From positions 1 to 13,046 of the forward strand of contig JAQVEI010000020.1 in assembly GCA_028697695.1 (NCBI GenBank): a stretch of 13,046 nt of DNA, given 5' to 3'. Positions within the stretch are counted from its first letter, which is position 1. Each line of letters starts with the position of its first letter. Of this stretch, positions 7,157 through 13,046 are shown in pieces. The DNA comes from Lentimicrobiaceae bacterium. GTDB lineage: Bacteria > Bacteroidota > Bacteroidia > Bacteroidales > Lentimicrobiaceae. The notes under the pieces are model-generated. The model ran no database searches. It saw only the letters and a program-made list of their open reading frames with translations, and had not been told where the DNA came from. Both the position numbers and the translations under genes were made by a program.

Positions 7157-7336
7157 AATCACCGAAACGGGCTGATATTTTCTATCTTTAAGCTGGATAG
7201 CATCCCGTAAATTTAAATTTTGTGCTATTATTTGGACACCCTGCCCAATATGTGTTAATTTTGCAACAATAATCCGCCCCATTCGTTGTAATCTTAAGGG
7301 TAGAAAAATTAAGTTTGCTTTTAAAAATAATCAATT
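7157..7336. other. Intergenic region with promoter of the NqrM-like gene
   Basis: 180 AT-rich bases between the methyltransferase stop and the small Cys-rich gene. A 14-base string TTTTCTATCTTTAA around 7179-7192 also occurs upstream of the methyltransferase gene (6336-6350). It contains TATCTTTA, one base off the -7 consensus. The clearer promoter is listed separately. No terminator was found for the methyltransferase gene. Confidence 0.5.
7231..7263 (+). promoter_or_regulatory. Bacteroidota-type promoter before the NqrM-like gene
   Basis: TTTG at 7231-7234 and TAATTTTG at 7256-7263 match the -33 (TTTG) and -7 (TAnnTTTG) elements with a 21-base spacer, close to the usual 19-21. Transcription would start near 7270 and give a leader of about 65 bases. 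This is the best two-part promoter match in the window and indicates that the small gene is transcribed on its own. Confidence 0.65.
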
Positions 7337-7534
7337 ATGATACTCAAAGTAGTTTTACTTGCTGTGTTAATTGTAGGCCTGTCCATTGCAGGCATCGCCA
7401 TAAAAATGTTTGCTCAAAAAGGAGGGGAGTTTAAGAAGTCATGTGGAAGTGTTGACCCTCATACCGGACAACGTCTGGGCTGCAGTTGTGGCAAAGCCGA
7501 AGGTACTGCCTGCGATAATACGCCTGCTATGTAA
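7337..7534 (+). CDS. Small single-helix membrane protein with four Cys, NqrM-like
   Basis: 65 residues. Residues 2-26 form one hydrophobic helix (VVLLAVLIVGLSIAGIAIKMF), followed by a short basic linker (AQKGGEFKKS) and a Cys-rich tail with C36, C49, C51 and C59 (spacing C-x12-C-x-C-x7-C), including GCSCG. NqrM (DUF539) of Vibrio, required for maturation of Na+-NQR and proposed to deliver iron to the NqrD/NqrE site, is likewise a short protein with one N-terminal helix, a GSCGG-type first Cys (Cys33 in V. harveyi, essential), a CxC pair and a fourth Cys. In proteobacteria nqrM usually follows apbE. Here the gene lies next to apbE but on the opposite strand, 68 bases from its stop, with its own promoter. 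The NqrM assignment rests on architecture and location and not on a database match. The alternative is an uncharacterised membrane or secreted metal-binding protein. No gene symbol is given for that reason. Confidence 0.8.
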   Translation: MILKVVLLAVLIVGLSIAGIAIKMFAQKGGEFKKSCGSVDPHTGQRLGCSCGKAEGTACDNTPAM

Positions 7535-7602
7535 CCTTCAGCCTGAATAATAAAAGCTTTTACCTGATTCAACTTTCACAGCTTGTTTGTCAGGCAGCAA
7601 TG

Positions 7603-8595
7603 CTATTCCACCATGAGCTTTTGCAGCCCGGGGCTGGTCCAGGTGGCATATTTGCCATCAGGAAGTGAGTATGTGAAATGAGCTTCGAGGTGGGTGTGCT
7701 TTTTAAGGAATTCTTTCGACTTTTCCAATCCCATTACCATAAAAGCGGTCGCATAGGCATCCGCTGAAATTCCATCTTCAGCCAGCACAGACACGCTGAG
7801 TAATGAATGTGTTACCGGGTATCCGGTTTTGGGATCAATGGTATGAGAATAGCGGATGCCATCCCTCATAAAGAATTTGCGGTAGTTCCCCGAGGATGCC
7901 AGTGCACTGTTTTTTAGTAAAACCACATGTTCCACAACACGCGCATCTTCGGCATGCTCAGCCGGTTTTTCAATGCCTACCCGCCAGTAACTGCCATCGG
8001 GCTTTTTGCCATGGCCTAACACTTCACCACCCACATCCACCAAATAATCGGTAATGCCTTTGGCCTCTAACATTTCACCTATCATGTCGGCAGAATATCC
8101 TTGTGCAATGGCATTGAAATCAAGCATCATATCGGGGTGGTTTTTCACAATTTTGCCGTTTACCAGTTTAACATTTTTATAATCTACCAAATGCAACAGG
8201 CTATCTAACGTGAAGGGATTAATTTTTGTGCTGTCGGTAAAACCAAAACCCCAGGCGTTGGTAAGCGGCATGGTAGTAATATCGAAAGCTCCATTGGTTT
8301 GTTCTGAAATTCTGGTGGCAACATTAAACACATGTGTAAAGATATCGTCAGCCACTGTGTTGGAATCATTTTGGTTGAATCGTGAAATGATGGAATGAGG
8401 AAGATAAATGGAGGCTGAGCTGTCAAAAGCACGAAAGAATTCATCAATTTCCGGTTGAAAATCCCTGCCCTCTTTATCAAAATAAGTAATGGCATAATAG
8501 GTACCCTGTGCCATACCGGTGAAAGCGACTTCTTTCTTTTGGGGGTTACAACCTGCAAGTAATGTAGCCAGCAGTAAAACGTAAGTGTATCTCAT
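7603..8595 (-). CDS. apbE: FAD:protein FMN transferase (ApbE), lipoprotein
   Basis: Flavin transferase that uses FAD to attach FMN through a phosphoester to Thr in NqrB and NqrC (and RnfG-type proteins), acting on the outer face of the membrane. 330 residues from ATG 8595. The in-frame opening upstream starts at TTG 8637 and would bury the signal peptide, so ATG 8595 is chosen. MRYTYVLLLATLLAGC is a lipoprotein signal with lipobox LAGC, Cys16. Family motifs in order: GTYYAITYF (31-39), DITTMPLTNAWGFG (105-118), DFNAIAQGYSADMI (159-172), VDVGGEVLGHG (186-196), SGNYRKFF (235-242), HTIDPKTGYP (251-260) and the metal/FAD site EDGISADAYATAFMVMG (273-289). All key residues seem intact. It lies downstream of nqrF with a terminator between, and converges with the NqrM-like gene. 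Confidence 0.96.
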   Translation of the reverse strand: MRYTYVLLLATLLAGCNPQKKEVAFTGMAQGTYYAITYFDKEGRDFQPEIDEFFRAFDSSASIYLPHSIISRFNQNDSNTVADDIFTHVFNVATRISEQTNGAFDITTMPLTNAWGFGFTDSTKINPFTLDSLLHLVDYKNVKLVNGKIVKNHPDMMLDFNAIAQGYSADMIGEMLEAKGITDYLVDVGGEVLGHGKKPDGSYWRVGIEKPAEHAEDARVVEHVVLLKNSALASSGNYRKFFMRDGIRYSHTIDPKTGYPVTHSLLSVSVLAEDGISADAYATAFMVMGLEKSKEFLKKHTHLEAHFTYSLPDGKYATWTSPGLQKLMVE

Positions 8596-8644
8596 GAGGT
8601 AGTAAATTAATATGAAAGCTGATACAAAATTCTTCAATTATTAA

Positions 8645-8675
8645 AAAGCAAAAACTCCGACGAAGCCGGAGTTTT
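8645..8675 (-). terminator. Terminator between nqrF and apbE
   Basis: Nine-base perfect stem AAAACTCCG (8651-8659) / CGGAGTTTT (8667-8675) with a seven-base loop. On the - strand it is followed by TTTTTGCTTTTT. It lies 11 bases past the nqrF stop and about 56 bases before the apbE start. It probably ends most nqr transcripts, leaving apbE to read-through or to a promoter I could not identify. Confidence 0.85.
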
Positions 8676-8685
8676 GTATTCAATA

Positions 8686-9930
8686 TTAGCTTCCAAAGTC
8701 ATCAAAGGCGATATTTTCTTTGGGAACGCCCAAATTGTCGAGCATCTTAAATACGGCAGCATTCATCATTGGCGGGCCGCACAGGTAGAATTCAATTTCC
8801 TCGGGTTCCGGATGCTTGCTCAAATAATTGTCTAAAACCACCTGATGAATAAAGCCTGTATAACCTGTCCAGTTATCTTCGGGCATGGGTTCACTGAGAG
8901 CTATATTAAACTGGAAGTTGGGGAATTCTTTCTCAATGGCTTTAAATTCGTCATCATAAAACACCTCTCTGACCGAACGGGCGCCATACCAATAGCTTAC
9001 CTTACGGTTGGTTTTTTCGGTATGAAACAGATGGAATATCTGTGAGCGTAGAGGAGCCATTCCTGCACCACCTCCAATGTAGAGCATCTCTTTATCCGTG
9101 TGCTTGATATGAAATTCACCGTATGGGCCCGATATCATCACCTTGTCACCCGGTTTGCGCGAGAAAACATAAGAGGAACAGATGCCGGGATTAACATTTA
9201 CAAATTGATTTTTAGCACGATCCCAGGGTGGGGTGGCAATACGAATGTTAAGCATCACTATGTTGCCTTCAGCCGGGTGATTGGCCATGGAATAAGCCCT
9301 GAAAACAGGCTCCGGATTTTTCATCTTTAAATCCCATATCTTTAGCTTATCCCAGTCTTCACGAAACCTTTCTTCAACTTCAATATCTTTAAAATCAACT
9401 TCGATTTTGGGCACGTCTATCTGAATGTAACCGCCCGATTGAAAATCAAGAATTTCACCTTTAGGCAAACGTACAACAAATTCTTTGATAAAGGTGGCTA
9501 CATTGCGGTTGCTTACCACTTCGCATTCCCATTTCTTAATGCCAAATATTTCCTTGGGAATGCCAATTTTCAGGTCATTACGGACCTTTACCTGACAGCC
9601 CAGACGCCAATGATTTTGCTGTTCTTTGCGGGTAAAATAGCCTTTTTCGGTTGGCAGAATATCGCCCGCACCTTCAAATACCTGGCATTTACACATGGCG
9701 CAGGTACCCATGCCTCCGCAAGCTGAGGGCAGATATATTTTGTTGTTGGCCAGGGTGGAAAGCAGGGTAGAACCCGGGTCAACTTTTATCACTTCTTCAT
9801 CGTTGATGGTAATATCAACTTTGCCGGCAGGGGTTAATTTTTTACGTACATACAGCAGCACACCTACCAGAAGCAGGATAATGGTAAGGAATACCACAAT
9901 GCTGAGTAATATAATCATATTGGTTCCCAT
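8686..9930 (-). CDS. nqrF: Na+-translocating NADH:quinone oxidoreductase subunit F
   Basis: NADH-oxidising subunit of the Na+ pump; takes hydride from NADH to FAD, then passes electrons to a 2Fe-2S centre. 414 residues from ATG 9930. One N-terminal membrane anchor (5-28) is followed by a ferredoxin domain with C71, C77, C80 and C112, positions nearly identical to V. cholerae NqrF (70, 76, 79, 111), plus an extra C82. The FAD domain has RAYSMANHPAEG and the NADH domain has GGGAGMAPLRSQIFHL and FYLCGPPMMN. The protein ends FDDFGS, the usual NqrF tail with an aromatic residue over the flavin. It starts 35 bases after nqrE, without SD, and is the last of the five nqr genes seen. Confidence 0.98.
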   Translation of the reverse strand: MGTNMIILLSIVVFLTIILLLVGVLLYVRKKLTPAGKVDITINDEEVIKVDPGSTLLSTLANNKIYLPSACGGMGTCAMCKCQVFEGAGDILPTEKGYFTRKEQQNHWRLGCQVKVRNDLKIGIPKEIFGIKKWECEVVSNRNVATFIKEFVVRLPKGEILDFQSGGYIQIDVPKIEVDFKDIEVEERFREDWDKLKIWDLKMKNPEPVFRAYSMANHPAEGNIVMLNIRIATPPWDRAKNQFVNVNPGICSSYVFSRKPGDKVMISGPYGEFHIKHTDKEMLYIGGGAGMAPLRSQIFHLFHTEKTNRKVSYWYGARSVREVFYDDEFKAIEKEFPNFQFNIALSEPMPEDNWTGYTGFIHQVVLDNYLSKHPEPEEIEFYLCGPPMMNAAVFKMLDNLGVPKENIAFDDFGS

Positions 9931-9965
9931 AGCTGAAATTTTCTTAATTAACGTTAGGTGACTGA

Positions 9966-10583
9966 CTACAGTTTAATGCCCATAAAACTCATAAAGGCAA
10001 TACCCATGAGCCCTGTAATAATAAAGGTAATACCAAGTCCGCGCAAGGGCTTGGGAACATTGGAGTACCTTATTTTTTCGCGTATGGCCGCAATGGCTAC
10101 TATAGCCAGAAACCATCCTATACCACTGCCAAGACCAAAAACAGTGGCTTCGGCAATGTTTTCATAATCACGCTCCTGCATAAACAGCGATCCCCCCAAA
10201 ATGGCGCAGTTTACTGCGATTAGCGGCAGGAAAATACCCAGAGAAGTATAAAGTGTGGGCGAAAACTTTTCGATAATCATCTCCACCAATTGAACGATGG
10301 AGGCAATTACGGCGATAAACATGATGAAACTCAGGAAGCTCAGGTCTACGTTGGCGAAATCTTCGCCCAGCCACGAAAGTGCACCTGCCTTTAGCAGGTA
10401 GTTGTCAATCAGGTAGTTAACCGGCACTGTTATTCCCAGTACAAAAACAACTGCAACTCCAAGTCCAACTGAGGTTTGTACGGTTTTTGATACTGCCAGG
10501 TAGGAGCACATACCCAGGAAGTATGCAAAAATCATGTTTTCAACGAAAATGGCCTTGACAAATATATTGATCAAATGTTCCAT
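9966..10583 (-). CDS. nqrE: Na+-translocating NADH:quinone oxidoreductase subunit E
   Basis: Integral membrane subunit with six helices in the family, paired with NqrD around an iron centre held by four Cys in the middle of the membrane. 205 residues, normal length. Opening MEHLINIFVKAIFVENMIFAYFLGMCSYLAVSK places C26 exactly as in Vibrio; the second conserved Cys is C126 in LIAVNCAILGG. SPTLYTSLGIFLPLI and ATVFGLGSGIGWFLAIVAIAAIREK are family signatures. It starts 27 bases after nqrD and has no SD. Confidence 0.98.
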   Translation of the reverse strand: MEHLINIFVKAIFVENMIFAYFLGMCSYLAVSKTVQTSVGLGVAVVFVLGITVPVNYLIDNYLLKAGALSWLGEDFANVDLSFLSFIMFIAVIASIVQLVEMIIEKFSPTLYTSLGIFLPLIAVNCAILGGSLFMQERDYENIAEATVFGLGSGIGWFLAIVAIAAIREKIRYSNVPKPLRGLGITFIITGLMGIAFMSFMGIKL

Positions 10584-10610
10584 GAATTTGCTGTTTTTAT
10601 TGTTGACAAA

Positions 10611-11267
10611 TTAGTTATCTTCTTGAAGGTCAGGATTTTTAGAACGCTGTACCCAAATGATGATGCCTACCACGATAAGTGCAGCCGGCGGTAAAATCAT
10701 CAATCCGTTGTCGGTATATCCCATTTCGTATAATCCTTCAGGAATTACCTTGTAACCATACAGGGTCCCTGAACCCAGCAGCTCGCGGAAAAACGCTACT
10801 ATGATAAGTATTAGGCCGTATCCCAAACCATTGCCAATACCGTCAATGAATGAATCAACGGGTTTGTTGGCCATGGCAAAAGCCTCCAACCGACCCATGA
10901 TGATACAGTTGGTAATAATCAGCCCCACAAATACTGACAATTGCTTGCTGACATCATACATATATGCTTTAAGTACCTGGTCAACCAAAATAACCAGGCC
11001 GGCGATAACCACCAGTTGCACTATGATGCGTATTCGCGGTGGTATGGTGTTTCTAAGCATTGAGATAATCAGGTTCGACATGGCCGTAACTGCTATCACG
11101 GAGATTGACATTACTACAGCCGGTTCAAGCTTAACCGTAATGGCCAGTGCTGAACAGATACCCAGTATCTGGACTGTGATTGGATTTTCTTTATTGAGCG
11201 GACCCAGTAACAGCTTTTTGGTTTTTGCTGAGAAAAAAGGTTCTCTTCCTGCTTTGGCTGTACTCAT
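10611..11267 (-). CDS. nqrD: Na+-translocating NADH:quinone oxidoreductase subunit D
   Basis: Membrane subunit homologous to NqrE (antiparallel pair, also RnfE/RnfA-like) that supplies the other two ligands of the intramembrane iron centre. 218 residues. The ligands are C38 (LGICSALAIT) and C121 (IITNCIIMGR); compared with Vibrio (29 and 112) both are shifted by nine, so the N-terminus is about nine residues longer. The conserved RLEAFAMANKP, DGIGNGLGYG and FFRELLGSGTLYG are present. Its ATG shares the four bases ATGA with the nqrC stop, which points to translational coupling. Confidence 0.98.
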   Translation of the reverse strand: MSTAKAGREPFFSAKTKKLLLGPLNKENPITVQILGICSALAITVKLEPAVVMSISVIAVTAMSNLIISMLRNTIPPRIRIIVQLVVIAGLVILVDQVLKAYMYDVSKQLSVFVGLIITNCIIMGRLEAFAMANKPVDSFIDGIGNGLGYGLILIIVAFFRELLGSGTLYGYKVIPEGLYEMGYTDNGLMILPPAALIVVGIIIWVQRSKNPDLQEDN

Positions 11268-12025
11268 ATGGCTTTTATTTTTTTAAAATATGGAACATAA
11301 TTTTCAATGGAGTGCTCAATCATATTGTCCACTCCTACACTGGTGATGGTGCCGCCTGAGATGGCATCAACCCCATGCGATATTTCTACGTTTGAGCCGG
11401 CTACTCCGCCCTTGACCACGGCTACAGACACAAACTGTCCGTTGTTGTTGAAAATCGTTTTATCAATAAATTGGTCGGCGAACTCCGAAGTAGCTATTTC
11501 AGCGCCCAAACCCGGAGTTTCGCCTTTGTGCCCATAGGTCGCACCCACTATGGTGTTTAAATCACTCTTCAGGGCGATGTTTCCCCAAATAGGGCCCCAT
11601 AGACCAGTGCCATAAACCGGGATGATATAAAGGGTATCGTTGTCTTTTTGGCAGACAAACAAAGGGTAAACAGGCTCCTGAGTGGTTTTACCTGCTAGTT
11701 TTTCCTTTTTAATTTTTTGTTGTGCCCTTACCTCTACATCAAATGCTCTGATGTCTCCTTTTTCAAAGCTGCCATTGCTGTATACGCTCAGCTCATCACC
11801 CTGCTCATTTATCACTATTTCGCGGATAATGTGCTTGCGGTATAGCTCTTCTGCATTGGCGGTGGTTGAAGGAATATGGGCTGAACGCAATATATCCTGA
11901 ATTTTTTCAATTTTCACATTACGTTCCTGTGCAGGCTGCAAGAGTAAAGCGGCAGCGGAAAGTATGGCAGCCACCAGTATTACCATGATGGATGCATACT
12001 TAAAAATATAGGCGTTACTATACAT
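11264..12025 (-). CDS. nqrC: Na+-translocating NADH:quinone oxidoreductase subunit C
   Basis: Periplasm-facing subunit with one N-terminal membrane helix (about 9-30) and an FMN-binding domain whose FMN is covalently bound to Thr by ApbE. 253 residues. The attachment site is DAISGGTITS, with T226 the flavinylated residue by comparison with Vibrio T225. The usual motif is SGAT, so the residue before Thr is Gly here instead of Ala. GETPGLGAEI (about 168-177) and VYGTGLWGPIWG are family signatures. A weak AAGGA lies before the ATG. It starts 39 bases after nqrB and overlaps nqrD by four bases. Confidence 0.97.
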   Translation of the reverse strand: MYSNAYIFKYASIMVILVAAILSAAALLLQPAQERNVKIEKIQDILRSAHIPSTTANAEELYRKHIIREIVINEQGDELSVYSNGSFEKGDIRAFDVEVRAQQKIKKEKLAGKTTQEPVYPLFVCQKDNDTLYIIPVYGTGLWGPIWGNIALKSDLNTIVGATYGHKGETPGLGAEIATSEFADQFIDKTIFNNNGQFVSVAVVKGGVAGSNVEISHGVDAISGGTITSVGVDNMIEHSIENYVPYFKKIKAI

Positions 12026-12064
12026 GTTTTCCTTGTTTTGTAAGTTCGTTAAATTTTACCCTCA

Positions 12065-13045
12065 TTATGCACTCACCGGTTTGGGCATCCTCTTCAGGCG
12101 GCGTTTAATGTTGGCCTGCACCACGTAATGGTCAATAAGCGGTGCAAACACATTCATCAGCAATATGGCCAGCATCATCCCTTCAGGGTATGCCGGATTC
12201 AACACCCGGATAAGTACGGCCATCACACCTACCAGAAATCCAAAAATCAGTTTACCTTTATTTGTTTGTGATGCAGTTACCGGATCAGTAGCCATGTAAA
12301 CCGTGCCAAAGGCAAAGCCACCGACTATCAGATGGATATACGCGGGCATCTCCATGTAAGGGTTGGCCGGGAACAGATTGAGCAGTCCACCCATGAACAG
12401 GCCGCCAACAACTACCGAGAGCATAATGCGCAGACTTCCCACACCGGTAATAACCAGAATGGCTGCTCCGATAAGAATGGCCAGGGTTGAGGTTTCACCG
12501 ATAGACCCGGGAATAAAACCAAAAAACATATCGGAGATACTGTGAGAAAATACTATCTCGTTGCCTGAGGCCACGCTGGTAGCAGCCTCGGCCAAAGGTG
12601 TAGCGCCCGAATAGGCGTCGGCTTTATCGGCTATCCATACCTTATCTCCCGACATGCTGGCCGGATAGGCAAAGAAGAGAAAAGCCCGTGCCGTTAGTGC
12701 GGGATTCAATATATTCATCCCTGTTCCACCGAAAACTTCTTTACCTATCACTACAGCAAACGCGGTAGCAAGGGCAACCATCCACAGCGGAATATCCGGA
12801 GGCAATACAAGCGGGATGAGCATTCCACTCACAAGAAATCCTTCGTTTACTTCATGATGCCTGATTTGGGCAAAAGCAAACTCAATACCCAGACCAACAA
12901 CGTATGACACCACGATGATGGGCAACACTTTGCCCAGACCGTAAATTACTTTGTCCCAAAATGCAACCGTTTCTCCCAGAGAGGTGTAATGTTGAAATCG
13001 AACATTCCAAATACCAAAAATAAGGGTGGGAATCAGGGCAATAAC
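12065..13045 (-). CDS. nqrB: Na+-translocating NADH:quinone oxidoreductase subunit B, 5' end beyond window
   Basis: Largest membrane subunit, the sodium channel and site of quinone reduction, carrying one covalent FMN and riboflavin. The frame is open to the right edge (first visible residues VIALIPTLIFGIWN then HYTSLGETVAFWD), so the start lies outside; an in-frame GTG at 12928 is internal. 326 residues are visible; by family length about 60-90 are missing. Motifs: GKEVFGGTGMNILNPALTARAFLFFAYP, the flavin site DAYSGATPLA (Thr codon at 12601-12599; Vibrio T236), and GTVYMATDPVTASQTNKGK. This site keeps the standard SGAT. First visible gene of the operon; nqrA would be expected to the right. 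Confidence 0.98.
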   Translation of the reverse strand, partial: VIALIPTLIFGIWNVRFQHYTSLGETVAFWDKVIYGLGKVLPIIVVSYVVGLGIEFAFAQIRHHEVNEGFLVSGMLIPLVLPPDIPLWMVALATAFAVVIGKEVFGGTGMNILNPALTARAFLFFAYPASMSGDKVWIADKADAYSGATPLAEAATSVASGNEIVFSHSISDMFFGFIPGSIGETSTLAILIGAAILVITGVGSLRIMLSVVVGGLFMGGLLNLFPANPYMEMPAYIHLIVGGFAFGTVYMATDPVTASQTNKGKLIFGFLVGVMAVLIRVLNPAYPEGMMLAILLMNVFAPLIDHYVVQANIKRRLKRMPKPVSA

Positions 13046-13046
13046 C

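Noticed and set aside
7551..7562. Palindrome TAAAAGCTTTTA as a terminator of the NqrM-like gene
   Set aside because: It is self-complementary with no room for a loop and no GC-rich stem, so termination is not supported.
8596..8637. Longer N-terminus for ApbE
   Set aside because: It starts at TTG and puts 14 residues before a complete lipoprotein signal peptide that begins at ATG 8595.
10801..11286. 161-codon + strand frame opposite nqrD, and similar long + frames opposite nqrC, nqrE and nqrF
   Set aside because: They are antisense shadows of well-supported nqr genes with no family features.

Overview
This window looks like a piece of a Bacteroidota chromosome, most likely a marine or halophilic Bacteroidales/Marinilabiliales-type lineage. 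The clues are the near absence of Shine-Dalgarno sequences, -7 boxes of the Bacteroidota form TAnnTTTG, the protein style of bS6/bS18/bL9 and a complete-looking Na+-pumping NADH:quinone oxidoreductase (Nqr) operon. The lineage call is an inference from composition and gene style; there is no rRNA in the window.

Left part (1-4408): the 3' three quarters of an RND efflux pump gene run off the left edge on the + strand. Convergent to it lies an AI-2E family transporter gene on the - strand, split in two frames at a run of ten A/T bases. Beyond that gene is a decayed partial copy of the same RND gene (3856-4160). It carries deletions, frameshifts and a stop codon but is still over 90% identical in its last 210 bases. 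This part has been rearranged and is losing genes.

Middle (4409-7156): a ferritin-like DUF892 (YciE/YciF) gene with a strong terminator on the - strand; then, divergently, a rpsF-rpsR-rplI ribosomal protein operon with a consensus Bacteroidota promoter. A textbook terminator closes the operon four bases before a SpoU/TrmH-type RNA 2'-O-methyltransferase gene. The rplI start has a strong AAGGAGG site, which stands out against the SD-free starts around it. It sits next to the genes for bS6 and bS18, two of the proteins that hide the anti-SD in Bacteroidota ribosomes.

Right part (7157-13046): on the - strand nqrB (cut by the right edge), nqrC, nqrD, nqrE and nqrF, a terminator, then apbE. NqrB to NqrF are subunits of the sodium pump that oxidises NADH, passes electrons through 2Fe-2S, FMN, FAD and riboflavin cofactors to quinone and exports Na+. 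ApbE is the transferase that attaches FMN covalently to NqrB and NqrC. Convergent to apbE, with its own promoter, is a 65-residue protein with one membrane helix and four cysteines. Its layout matches NqrM (DUF539), the iron-delivery/assembly factor for the NqrD/NqrE metal site. The right part therefore seems to hold the pump and both of its maturation factors.
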